A stretch of DNA of 64,000 nucleotides from Lutraria lutraria (taxonomy: Eukaryota; Mollusca; Bivalvia; Venerida; Mactridae): assembly GCA_964023205.1 (NCBI GenBank), contig OZ026842.1, positions 38,331,501 through 38,395,500 on the forward strand. The letters run 5' to 3'. Shown in pieces: positions 13,301 through 22,065 of this stretch; the stretch's first letter is position 1, and every line of letters starts with the position of its first letter. Made by a program: the position numbers and the translations under genes. The notes below the pieces were generated by a model. The model had not been told where the DNA came from and made no database searches. It was given only the letters and a program-made list of their open reading frames with translations.

Positions 13301-16300
13301 AAATTTCGGTATAAAGGATACATGATTAGTCTCGTTAATAACAATGTCCACAAACTTTACGGATGACCCTCGTACATACATGGATTCGCAACTTCCGCAT
13401 TAACAGTTTAAAGTAATCAAATCCCGCGATAATAATACGTGAATCAACGGGATTTCATGCTCTTGTTTACAAAAGCGAAAATACGAAAATGTCCGTGATG
13501 ATCCAATGTTAATAACAGCGAAAATGTATATAAGTCCTTGAAAATAATTCTCATGACATTGTTTTATATACTATGGAATCATTAATTTTCGTTAGGGATT
13601 TAATTTTATATATTATTTTTAGACAACTCATGGGATATTAGCTGACAAGAAAGCTGATATTTGCAGACTCTTATTACCAAATGGACAATACCAGATGATT
13701 CATGTGAAACACCCAGGGGTGTATAAAAGGTGAGGCCAGGGGAAAAAGTCCTGATTACAGTTGAGCAGCAGACTGTTTGGTTTGGTGCCTACTCTGTATG
13801 TGTATTTGGTACTGATCTTTATTTTCTTCTGGCAAATCCCAAGTATCAAAATATTTTACACAGAAGTTTGTTTAGAAAAATAATTATAGAAGTTGTTTTT
13901 TACTTACTTACACCATTTTGTGGGTCAAGTACCCATAGACATGATTGTGTAATGCAGCCTGATTGACATGTTGTCTACTGCATGATAAAATTGCCATATT
14001 TTCTAACCTATGGTAATGGTAAAATAACATATTGTTCTTCCCTGTGATAAGATCGCATAACGTTCTACCTGAATTGTAAATACTTTCTATCCCTTGATAA
14101 TGAAAAACGACAGTTTTCTCTACCCCATGGGAAAAAATTAAAAATGAATTTTCTACCCCTTGGTATAATGACAGTTTTGTTTATTCCATGGCAGGGGAAC
14201 ATTTTTATACCCCCGCAAATGAAGTTTTGAGAGGGGGTATATTGGAGTCGGTCAGTCGGTCCGTCCGCATAAAATATCAAAGCTTTGTAGAGCGAAGTAA
14301 TTTCACATTCTTTAAGCAATTGCAATGAAACTTGAAATATGTTATCACAATGAAGTGTACATGTACAAGACACAATTTTCATTCCCAGCGATTCACTCAT
14401 TCCAGAGTTATGTGCCCTTGAACTTAGCTATATAGTGTAAAATAGACAGTCTTAGTTTGTGGAGCGAACTGCTTCGACATTTTTCAAGGGATTGAATTGA
14501 AACTTGAAATATGTTATCACCGTGACGTGTACATGTGTCTGACTTAATTTTCATTCCCAGCGATTCACTCATTCCAGAGTTATATTGAACTTAGCCATAT
14601 AGTGTAGAATGGCAGTCTTAGTTTGTGGAGGGAACTGCTTCAACATTTTTCAAGGGATGAATTTGAAACTTGGAATATGTTAATGTTATCACCATGAAGT
14701 GTACTTGTGCAAGACACAATTTTCATGTCCACTTGAACTTAGCCGTTTAATGTACTATCACATTGTTAGTGTCAATGGGGGTATTAGTCACCTCTGTGAC
14801 AGCTCTAGTTCCATATCCTATGGTAAAATTAAGTATGCTATATGCTTTTTCATCTGTTATTTTACAGCCCACTAGACCACGACCTCTTGATAAGTAGTCA
14901 GCCTCTTCTTTTCATATGCTTGGTCAAGTATTCTAGAGTTGAATAGTACTTGTTATATTTCAGGTATATTGATATAGCCAAGGAATGGGCAGAGTGGGTC
15001 AACAGTTCACCCGCACAGAGACAGAAGTTTTACAGAGATAAAGCAGACAGAAATATGAACATGTATGATAAGTTTTAGTTTTCTGTTATCTAATTTGTAT
15101 CAACATTAATTTTATACTGGATTCTTAGTGAAACTTTAAAAAACTTTAGTTTAGAGAAAATTCTTTATTTCTTCTGAAAAACCTATAAAAACCTGTAATT
15201 CTAATGTCAAACGTTTATTGGTTTAACTGAGGTTACTGCAAATTGCTTAGACCATGATGTATGTAATCAATTTTTAACCAGGTTTTCACAAAGTGAAACC
15301 TGGTATTAAGAATGCCGAAAATGGCGGTCAAACAGGTGGTGTCCAGTCAATAACTTAAGTTCTGATTGACCAATCTTGACCAAATTTGGTATATAGGATC
15401 CTTGAATGAAAACCTAGCCTGGGATTGTATTTGGGGTCTGTGGGGTCAAGGTCACTGTTACTGAAAATAGAAAATCACTGTCCGGTCAATAACTTCCCTT
15501 AGGAAAAAGGAAGGCAGTTAAAATGCAGTTATTCTGCATTACTTTTCTGGACATTCAAAATGCAGTTTTTAGCAGTTAATTTGTCTTCAAATCACTTCAT
15601 TTACATATTATGTGTAAAAGCAGTTAAAAGCGGTGAAAATGCAGTTGAAATGCAGTAAAATTCGCCGAAATATGCAAATGAGCTAAGAAGTAAAATGATG
15701 TCACAAAAAGCTGCAAAAAACTGAAGAAACAGTTTTTTGTAGTTAAATGACATCACAAAAAAATGCATAACCAGTTTTACTGCAGTAAAATGACATCAAA
15801 AAAAACTTCCAAAAAACTGTGGAATCAGTTTTAATGCATTTAAATGACATCACAAAAAAACTGCATAAAAAGGCAATCATTTTTATGCAGTACTTAAAAC
15901 TGGAAAAAAAACCTGCAATCTTGATTTATTGCGCCAGTATATACCTATGCATATTACAATTATTGTAACAATATTGAGCAATAAGTTGTAGTTTTGTTTA
16001 AAAACAAGGACATTGGTTGATCACAAATGCTTGCCAGCAGCTTTTGCTCAGGTAAGCTAAAAAATGCAATTTAAGCAGTTTAATATAACATCACAACATT
16101 TTTTGAGGAAAAGATTTTTTAAATTTTATTTCGCTGGTAAAGCTCTTGATTACCTACACATAAAAGAACACTGAAGGTATGCAATTAGCTCAATATTAAT
16201 CAACATGGCTGCAAATTAGGAACAACATTTCCAGTCACACATCAAATGTCCTGCTCTGCTCTTAAATAATTATTAATAAAATCATCTGTTTTAAACATAT

Positions 16301-19300
16301 TTATATATCATACTTATAAACATTATGCATTAAATGGTGACAAAAGATATGCAATCATCAAAAATACAGTTTAGACAGAAAACAAAAATTAATATGGTCA
16401 CAAAAGTAAGATGTCTACATAAATGTTGAAAAAATACTGAAGACAAATAAATAATTGATTAATTAGTATTTTTTTAAATAATTTACTTGATAGTAAGTTG
16501 ATACCATAAAAATCTAGAAAAACAAGACTATTTAAATTAGTTTAAAACTTGAGTATTGTTATTTGTTTATGATTAATAAGTAAAGATAGATGACAGAGTA
16601 ACTATGTTTAAACAAAATTATTCTCCTATATTCCTACAATTTGAATTATCCAAAGCAAAGTTTAATTCCAATAAATGTACATTTGTAGTTATAATCTCAA
16701 CAGATATTGACAGTCAATAAGTATACTGAGTACATGTGTACTCAGACGGCAGAAAAACATACAAAGAAATGTTTCACAGCCAACCATGACATTATAACAC
16801 TGTTGGCTATTTATGTAACTTTGTAAGAATAGGCTGTCACTGATTATTAGAATATGACAAGGTCCACCATCAAGACTGAATAAACCCAATCTTTTTCACA
16901 AGCCCATTAGAACTGTTGCACAAATGTGATGAACAGCCATGCATGACTACTACTTAGGTCAGATGGCCCAACATGGACATTCGGCTTTTTCTCCCTCCAT
17001 CCCAGTCAGAAGCGTTTTGAAGTCAATCTTTAATAAAGAACTCAGTATCATGTGTGTTGGTTTGTGGGAAGATCCTCTTAACAGCTCCTGAAAAATAAAT
17101 AGTATGCATAGGTTATTAGCAAAATCTTACAGAGATAACTGTTACACTGCATGTCTACCAACATATCAAATTACTGGTATTAAACGGTTAAAGCTTAGCT
17201 GGCACAAACTGGCATGTTTATCTTGGCAAAATACTTTGTCTCTTGCGTAATTAATATCATTAATATGTCAATAATCAATGCGCTAAGCATTAAATCATAA
17301 ATGAAAATGTGTTATTTAATTACATATGAATTATTAAGAAAGATTAGTACACAAATACACATGACAAATGCAAATTACAATATTTTGAACACACATATAA
17401 TATAGTTAATCATGGATTGTAAAAATCATCTATACATTTTGTAACACTGCCTTCGATCACTACATGCAGTATGTGATGATCTTTCAATAGTTGGATAACA
17501 TTCAAAGTGATCCCCATGATTCAAACAATATACACATGCCTCACAAAAGAGAATAGGTTAAATGAGATCTCCCTTTGATCCTTAAATGGGAAAACTTTCT
17601 TGTCTTTCATTTTTAGCTCACATGTCACAAAGTGACAAAGTGAGCTATTAGGATCACTCTCCGTCCGGCGTCGTGCGTCGTCAAACTTTATGTTGTGACC
17701 ACACTAGGGGCCACATTTTTGGCTCAATTTTAGCAAAACTGGGTCAGAACGTTAATATCAACACAATCTCGGACGAGTTCGATATTGGGCCATTTGGGGT
17801 CAAAAACTAGGTCACCAGGGCCAAATAAGGGAAAACCTTGTGAACACTTTAGAAATCACTGTTTTGAATTTATCTTCATGAAACTTGGTCAGAATGTTTA
17901 TTTTAATAATATGTAGGTCAAGTTTGAAAATGGGTAATTTCTGTAGTAAAATTAGGTCACTAGGGCAAATTGCTGGAAAACCTTGTGAACACTCTAGAAG
18001 TCACTGTTTTGATTGGATGATCATGAAACATTGTCAGAATGTTTGTCTTCATAATATCTTGGACGAGTTCGAACATGGGTCATCTTGGGGCAAAAACTAG
18101 GTCGCTAGGTCAAATCTTAAGAAAAAACATGTTAACACTGTAGATTTCACAGTTATTATTGGATCTTCACCAACCTTTGTCAAATCGTTTGTTTTAATGA
18201 TATAACGGTCAAGTATAAATATGGGTCATCTGGGGTCAATAACTAGGTCACCAGGTCAAATCTTAGGAAAACTTTGTTAACACTGTAGATGTGACAGTTT
18301 TAATTGGATCTTCACCAAACCTTGTCAAAATGTTTGCCTCAATGATATGTGGGTCAAGGATGAACATGGGTCAGCCGGGTTCAAAAACTGGGTCACAAGG
18401 TCAAATCTTAGGTAAAAATCTTGTAAAAGCTCTAAATGTCATGGTTTTGATTGGATCTTGGCCAAACCTTGTCAGATTGTTTGTCTTAATGATATTAAGG
18501 ACAAGTTTAAATATGGGTCACCTAGGGTCAAAAACCAGGTCACAAGGTCAAATCTTAGGAAAACCTTATTAACACTGTAGATGTCAAATTTTGATCATAT
18601 CTTCACCAAACCTAGTCAGACTGTTTGTCTTAATGATATGTAAGACAAATTCGAACATAGGTCGTCTGGGGTCAAAAACTAGGTCACCGGTTCAAAACAA
18701 TGTTTTAATGAGTGAACAGTGATTGTCATGTGAGCGATATAGGGCCATCTTGGCCCTCTTGTTTTATATAAGGAAACTCCATATTAGGGAGTTTAACCCA
18801 GGAAATGAACTCGGATCACTTTTTATTTTTTACTCAGGAGTGATAAGCTCTCAACTTTCTAAATATGACCTGTAAGAACCTCAACTCGTATTCAAATTTT
18901 AATGCATCAAAGTTTCCGATTTTAACCAACATCACTGTTATTTCAGGTAACCATCAAAATAAAAACGGGTTAAATACGAGTTTAACTATTGATTTTAGGC
19001 CTGACTGAGATCAAACCAGGTTTGGCTGTGATAAAGGATGATATGTTGACCATGCATGGCCACATTTCATTCTGTCAGCAGAAATTAACACTGTTCTATA
19101 AATAGACAATATTGTATCAGCATATATGCAGTATTTAGCAGTTTTTAAAAACTGGAGAAAATCATTCATAAAAGATGGTTGAAAAAACTGCCGTCAGAAA
19201 ATAACTGCATTTAACTTTCCATAGAACTGCTCTTCATAAAAATCTTTTATAAAAACTTATATACATATAACTCTAAATTTGGTGTGTACATATTTATTCA

Positions 19301-20898
19301 TTTAAAAGTTATGAATGTCAGTCTAGTGAACCTCTACCAAGTTTGTTCAAATTAGGGCTCTGAGGTCACTTGATTCTACATAGGCTTATGTAGGAAAAAA
19401 TTGAAAAATGTTTTTCTCCAAAGGTATTTTTTCTGGTGAGCAATTATAGGGCCATCATGGCCCTCTTGGTATACTTTTCAGTGATATCTATACTGTTGTT
19501 TTGTTATGTATTTGTGATGTTTGAAATGTTACTTGACAAATACTTTATAGTACCATTATATAACATGTACGGTACTTCAAGTTTATAATGTTACAAACAA
19601 AGTTGTTTTTCTAATTACTGGTACCTAACAAATCCTATTATTTAGCACCAACTCAAATATGTCCAACAGCAAAATTCTTAAGTGCAGCCTTATTTGGGGT
19701 CTAGGTGTGCGTCGAAAATATGAAAGATATGTTTAGAAATAAAAATTAGAATTTGTGACCTCAGTTCTCAAATAGTAGAAAAATACCAATGTGACCAATA
19801 CTCTGCATGTGGTAAGGTGATAATAGATTTAGCAAGTTTTCACTGTCTTGATAATTTGAATATCCTTGCTTCATTTTGAAAAGTCATTTAATGTGTACTT
19901 TTGTTTCCATATTTCCAGGTCTGTTGAACGAGAACTACAGAAGATTCAGTGTTTTAATTGTATCCTTATTGGTTAAAAAACACCTTTCTGATGACAGAAT
20001 TTCTTATCTGTTGTATTTCTTAATGCCAAGGTAACAGATGTAACCCATTCAGCACACTTTGACAAACTACGTCGAACCTGCTCTATACTTAGTAAGCCTC
20101 AATGAAAATACTTGGAATATCTGAATGTAACCTTCTCGAATAATTGTTTGAAATGTGCATTTATTGTTTATAAACACAGCAGTATTGGCAGTGTTGTTTT
20201 ACACTTAACCAAGTTCACTAAACGTGCATTAATTTCACTAAGTAATGGCAAACCAAGAATTATTGAAGTATGGCTTAATGGGAATGTTTAAATGTTTCAT
20301 AAACTGTCTAAGTAATTGATTGATTTATTCTCCCATTGCTTTAGCATCACAATTTATTTTTGCATGCAACACTATTCTTTCAGTTCGAATTATATTACAA
20401 CCCATTAGTTATATAAGTTTGTTTATATTTCTTAACTTCATTTTCTTAGATATTGTTGATAATACGTTACTGAAAAAATCGACTGACACACGTGATCGGC
20501 AAAATGGTTGTTCTAATTCAGATCAAGTGCCTAGACCAAGTATACTTAGAACTTCTGACCAAAATAAACACAAAAACTATCAAAATAATAATGAACAGGG
20601 TCAGAGGTCAGTTCACATTCATTCACCACCTGCTTTGAGTTCTAGAGCCTCTGGAAGTTTGCTTCAGAGTTCTGTAGTCAGTCATGATGCAAGGACGAAT
20701 TTTATTGGCTCGTCAGTTTCTGTACCACATGAAAGACCTAATCCCATTGGTCAGTCATCTGTGATGTCTAGTAATAGCATGTGTTCATCTAGAAGACCTT
20801 TGTCTTCATCTCTTGAAGGATTCAACTCAGTACGAGAAGCTTTGATGAGAACATCTAATGTCATTAAAGACATTGACCAAATTTTAGACAGGAAGTAA
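1175..20898 (+). CDS. C5orf34-like: C5orf34-like protein, 11 coding exons, 912 aa
   Basis: Spliced model: 1175-1322, 2450-2589, 3633-4671, 5136-5373, 5995-6112, 8415-8570, 9410-9613, 13623-13729, 14964-15062, 19919-19959, 20450-20898. The lengths sum to 2739 bases, exactly 912 codons plus TAA. Every junction is GT-AG and the phases match. Residues about 7-150 resemble the vertebrate C5orf34 N-terminus (a VRYSDGSRLHVLPCG block, a STYRN...ALDFRN...PFL block, a SPHRRDFTVCYL block). Residues about 490-760 resemble its C-terminal half (LPISLPLSCPGQHLH, EVYPGDGSV, GLCCWK, VERELQKIQ). The last residues (TSNVIKDIDQILDRK) match the vertebrate end. Human C5orf34 is roughly 640 residues. The extra length lies mainly in exon 3, which is rich in Ser, Asn, Asp and Lys and looks disordered. 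The molecular function of the family is not known to me. I see no signal peptide or membrane segment. Start: the first of two adjacent ATGs (1175, 1178). Confidence 0.9.
1447..1830. mobile_element. MITE with CAGGGCT inverted ends, hAT-like
   Basis: The left end CAGGGCTTGACACTTA and the right end TAATGTCGAGCCCTG are inverted copies. TGTATGTA occurs just outside both sides (1439-1446 and, after three bases, 1834-1841), consistent with an 8-bp target duplication. There is no coding capacity. It sits in intron 1. Confidence 0.6.
2450..2589 (+). CDS. C5orf34-like: C5orf34-like exon 2
   Basis: The acceptor is CTGTTGTAG and the donor is GTAAGA. The exon enters in phase 1 and leaves in phase 0. It carries the highly conserved STYRN...ALDFRNRFAERPFL segment of the family. 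Confidence 0.85.
2859..3125 (+). repeat. Hairpin-headed dispersed repeat, partial (intron 2)
   Basis: It opens with TTATGCCCC...GGGGCATAT, a hairpin of about 30 nt, then runs of GTCTGT and degenerate sequence. The same opening layout with different stem sequences is seen at 14203, 15283 and 17615. I see no protein in it. Confidence 0.5.
3633..4671 (+). CDS. C5orf34-like: C5orf34-like exon 3 (long exon)
   Basis: The acceptor is ATCTTCCAG and the donor is GTAAAC. This exon codes for 346 residues. Its first 65 or so (IKEIAWPKM..., SVCITSVDEFGSLILSP) align with the vertebrate N-terminal domain, and its last 45 (RYRYTWLTRHISCDECPVSL) with a conserved middle block. Between them lie about 235 low-complexity, Ser/Asn/Lys-rich residues without clear vertebrate counterpart. 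They are probably a disordered, lineage-specific expansion. Confidence 0.88.
4926..5010 (-). mobile_element. tRNA-derived SINE head
   Basis: The reverse complement shows a B-box-like GGTTTGATTCCTGG and an A-box-like TGGGGTCCAGTA at tRNA-like spacing. It ends in GGTCTAACCC-like sequence, similar to the copies at 44150 and 31624. It lies in intron 3. Confidence 0.5.
5136..5373 (+). CDS. C5orf34-like: C5orf34-like exon 4
   Basis: The acceptor is TTTTTAG and the donor is GTAAGT. Incoming phase is 1 and outgoing phase is 2. It contains the LPISLPLSCPGQHLHKTQ block and ends in VMLIDGVVYR, both recognisable in vertebrate C5orf34. Confidence 0.87.
5995..6112 (+). CDS. C5orf34-like: C5orf34-like exon 5
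   Basis: The acceptor is GTATTTTCAG and the donor is GTGAGA. The exon encodes TINVVEVYPGDGSVLLSQGM, matching the IEIYSGDGSV block of the vertebrate protein. It ends in phase 0, and the following intron opens with a MITE 95 bp downstream. Confidence 0.87.
6208..6421. mobile_element. TA-flanked MITE with ACTGTGG inverted ends
   Basis: TACTGTGGTTTCATTTATTT at the left is inverted at the right, with about 29 bp matching apart from a few changes. The ends carry TA, as for a Tc1/mariner-type target. The interior is made of TTCGTGG and CCACGAA motifs and is itself strongly self-complementary. No ORF is present. Confidence 0.7.
6600..8055 (+). repeat. Tandem array of about 160-bp units in intron 5
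   Basis: About eight units share a GGCCTAGAGCT...CTAGTGGACCTCTACCAAG core. From about 6900 to 7830 two unit types alternate: one with GCCCTAGGGTC and GGGGGTCACTTG, the other with GGCCCCGGGGTC and a TTTATTCTATTTT tail. The array ends in TATAGGGCCATCATGACCCTCTTG, the same tail seen at 18750, 19450 and 27220. Confidence 0.85.
8415..8570 (+). CDS. C5orf34-like: C5orf34-like exon 6
   Basis: The correct frame is not the longest open one here. Starting at the TTATGTCAG acceptor (AG at 8413-8414) gives LEERTYSMKSPPPAAKGSYS, which matches the EEKTYSV segment of vertebrate C5orf34. It runs to GLCCWK before a GTAAGA donor. An in-frame TGA at 8385 confirms that the exon cannot extend further upstream. 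Confidence 0.87.
9270..9325 (-). mobile_element. Partial pogo-like MITE end
   Basis: CTGGAGAGGTTGTCCTGTA matches the terminal sequence of the complete short MITEs at 35852 and 42605. The opposite end was not found nearby. Confidence 0.4.
9410..9613 (+). CDS. C5orf34-like: C5orf34-like exon 7
   Basis: The acceptor is TAACTACAG and the donor is GTAATA; both junctions are phase 0. It encodes 68 residues including EGCT-like and YGKFTALSNGQIRVAFADRT segments. These correspond to the RFLAYSDDKVHAIFLDG region of the C-terminal domain. Confidence 0.85.
9734..9926 (+). repeat. Minisatellite, 45-bp units (intron 7)
   Basis: CACCTGTCAAGGCTGCTATA recurs at about 9766, 9811, 9856 and 9901, with a diverged unit before these. 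The unit is a multiple of three, so an open frame runs through it. That frame has no other support. Confidence 0.8.
11593..13005 (+). pseudogene. Broken mariner transposase N-terminal fragment
   Basis: The frame from ATG 11593 carries RCYQVLR, a TAG at 11683, then AGCSPTQTFKLI and VSRSLIF. Skipping the insertion at 11769-12886 and one TTAA copy, it continues as KRYFDIGFE to TAA at 13003. The pattern resembles the mariner HTH domain (a V/LSRxQVFxWxxRFxxGxE motif). That identification is an inference from pattern only. The DDE catalytic half is missing. Confidence 0.45.
11769..12886. mobile_element. TTAA-flanked piggyBac-like MITE
   Basis: Both sides have TTAA (11765-11768, 12887-12890). The ends are inverted: CCCTTTACCTCATA at the left and TATGAGGTAAAGGG at the right. 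TTAA duplication and CCC-starting ends are typical of piggyBac. The interior has no transposase ORF, so it would be non-autonomous. It interrupts the mariner fragment. Confidence 0.7.
13569..13608. mobile_element. Fragment of the ACTGTGG-type MITE
   Basis: TACTATGGAATCATTAATTT followed by TTCGTTAGGGATTTAATTT matches the end of the element at 6208-6421. It ends about 15 bases before the exon 8 acceptor. Upstream sequence from about 13380 may be the degraded remainder. Confidence 0.5.
13623..13729 (+). CDS. C5orf34-like: C5orf34-like exon 8
   Basis: The acceptor is TATTTTTAG and the donor is GTGAGG; the outgoing phase is 2. It encodes ADICRLLLPNGQYQMIHVKH, matching WCKLTFPDGQEQLIQIEH in vertebrate C5orf34. 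A fragment of the ACTGTGG-type MITE ends immediately before this acceptor. Confidence 0.86.
14203..14812 (+). repeat. Hairpin-headed repeat with three internal units (intron 8)
   Basis: It opens with a TATACCCCC...GGGGGTATA hairpin and GTCAGTCGGTCCGTCCG. Three units of about 170-180 bp follow (GAAACTTGAAATATGTTATCAC recurs near 14330, 14500 and 14665). It closes with GGGGGTATTAGTCACC. No coding capacity. Confidence 0.75.
14964..15062 (+). CDS. C5orf34-like: C5orf34-like exon 9
   Basis: The acceptor is ATATTTCAG. The frame (YIDIAKEWAEWVNSSPAQRQ) would run to TAG at 15076-15078. A GTATGA donor at 15063 joins it in phase 2 to exon 10 and restores the conserved C-terminus, so the read-through stop is probably not used. 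Confidence 0.78.
17615..18767 (+). repeat. Hairpin-headed tandem-core repeat, copy 1
   Basis: It begins TTTAGCTCACATGTCAC with a matching GTGACAAAGTGAGCTA arm, then CTCTCCGTCCGGCGTCGTGCG. Seven units of about 143 bp share GGTCAAAAACTAGGTCAC. It ends TATAGGGCCATCTTGGCCCTCTTG, a hairpin tail. ORFs inside are short and differ between copies. Confidence 0.85.
19310..19468 (+). repeat. Truncated 3' end of the intron-5 array element
   Basis: AGTCTAGTGAACCTCTACCA, TCACTTGATTCTACATAGGC and the GGGCCATCATGGCCC tail match the last unit and terminus of the 6600-8055 array. Confidence 0.7.
19919..19959 (+). CDS. C5orf34-like: C5orf34-like exon 10 (41-base exon)
   Basis: A very small exon between a TTTCCAG acceptor and a GTATCC donor. 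It encodes SVERELQKIQCFN, matching SVASELEKIQKFN of vertebrate C5orf34. Phases 2 in and 1 out fit both neighbours. It lies about 4.9 kb from exon 9 because intron 9 is filled with repeats. Confidence 0.78.
20450..20898 (+). CDS. C5orf34-like: C5orf34-like exon 11 (terminal coding exon)
   Basis: The acceptor is TTTTCTTAG. The exon has a Ser/Asn-rich linker and then ALMRTSNVIKDIDQILDRK before TAA at 20896. The final helix matches the ALKKTSEILHDIDCLL end of the vertebrate protein. Confidence 0.87.
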
Positions 20899-20920
20899 TG
20901 TGCTGTTTTAATTGTTTAGA

Positions 20921-20926
20921 AATAAA
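20921..20926 (+). terminator. Polyadenylation signal of the C5orf34-like gene
   Basis: A canonical AATAAA lies 23 bases after the stop codon and is followed by T-rich sequence. This would give a very short 3' UTR. A second A-rich motif (AAAATAAAG, about 20989) is a possible alternative. Confidence 0.7.
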
Positions 20927-21774
20927 ATTGTTAAGTTAACTTAATTGGCTTTTATTTGTCATATTTCCTTGAATCCATTTGATTTACTGAAAATAAAGAC
21001 TGTTTTTTTATTCAGAGAAAAAAATGCAGGATATTTGATGTCAGTGTTAATGCATAGAGGGCAATGTTTAAATTGAACACGTCCACAAATTCAATAATTG
21101 CAACAGCAGAATACATCTTTTATGATAAAGATACTTTTCTCAATTTAAGATGGCCAACTCGACATTGTCCAGTTACTTGGGGGTCTTTCTGGTGGAGTGG
21201 TTATGTTTTCTGATTAGTAAGCACTAGCTTTTCACTAATTTTAATGTGAGTTAGCATCTCACCAATAACAAGGCAAATTTCGTATGTGAGGAAGCTGTAC
21301 TCAGCTATTTTCTGACAAAAAAAAATTAAAACAAACATTCATATAAATTGATGCCTGTAGTAGTTATCATTTCCTAAATTGTAGATAAGTATTTCTAAGG
21401 TATTAGAATCCTAATTTATATAGGTTTCCAGGACAAAATGATTTACCAAGAGATTTAAAAAAAACAATGGAATTCCTTTTTAGTTATTTTCCCTTTTTTC
21501 TTTGTATGTTCTCTATTCACCATATTTGAAGAAAATATGTTTTTAAAGCTCTATTATTGAAAGTGTTGCCATGGCAACAAAAAGAACATTTTGCTGCAAA
21601 ATAAAAAAAAATGCTGTTTTCATCTACTTTTTGGGTGAAATGTGATCAGTTTTGTTGTACATGCAATGAAAAAGGATAATGTTCCTATTTAAGAATTTAT
21701 TATTTTAGTTGCCATGGTAACATATTAAAATTAATTTTAAAATCTCATTTTACAATTTGACAAACTGACGAAGT

Positions 21775-22065
21775 AAAGGGGATGTATTGCTTTGCACATG
21801 TCGATTCATCAGTCAGTCATGCCGTCCGTAACCAAACCTTGTCAAAGCAATAACTGGAGAACTATTTGGCCTAAGCTCCTAAGATTTGGTTGGGAGGTTG
21901 GGCATCACATGTAGATGACCCTATTGATTTCGAGGTCAAGGTCACAGAATGACCTTTAGCGCAAAAACCTTGTCCGATAAATAACTAGAGAACGATTTGA
22001 CCTAAGGTCCTTGGATTTAGTTAGGAGGTTGGTCATCACAGTCAGTCAGTAAAAGGCAAACGAAC
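21775..22065 (+). repeat. Dispersed repeat with about 120-bp duplicated core
   Basis: Two copies of a unit contain AACCTTGTC..., ATAACT.GAGAAC.ATTTG.CCTAAG and GGAGGTTGG.CATCAC, followed by GGTCAAGGTCACAGAATGACC. The layout is like the other tandem-core repeats here. 20940-21770 and 22070-23570 hold only A/T-rich sequence and a poly-A run near 22790. Confidence 0.6.

Larger units (their letters stand above)
10845..13372 (+). mobile_element. Decayed mariner-like transposon with nested insertion
   Basis: CGAGGGTCATCCGTAAAGTT at 10845 is repeated inverted at the right end (to 13372). The inverted similarity reappears further in, for example GTGCTCCGTAG. TA follows the right end; the left flank has CA, presumably mutated. 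After removal of the nested element the length is about 1.4 kb. Only an N-terminal, helix-turn-helix-like part of a transposase can be read. No DDE region is visible. Confidence 0.65.
15283..19468 (+). repeat. Composite hairpin-headed repeat filling intron 9
   Basis: It opens with ACCAGGTTTTCAC/GTGAAACCTGGT. A degenerate array rich in GCAGTTTTACTGCAGT and ATGACATCACAAAAAA follows (15500-15920). About 3 kb later, GCAGTT sequence resumes (19130-19230). The composite ends in TATAGGGCCATCATGGCCCTCTTGG. At least one other element (17615-18767) is nested inside. 16130-17600 shows nothing I recognise. Confidence 0.5.

Noticed and set aside
17885..18572. Open frames inside the tandem-core repeats
   Set aside because: They differ between near-identical copies (17885, 26381, 27576) and simply follow the repeat units.
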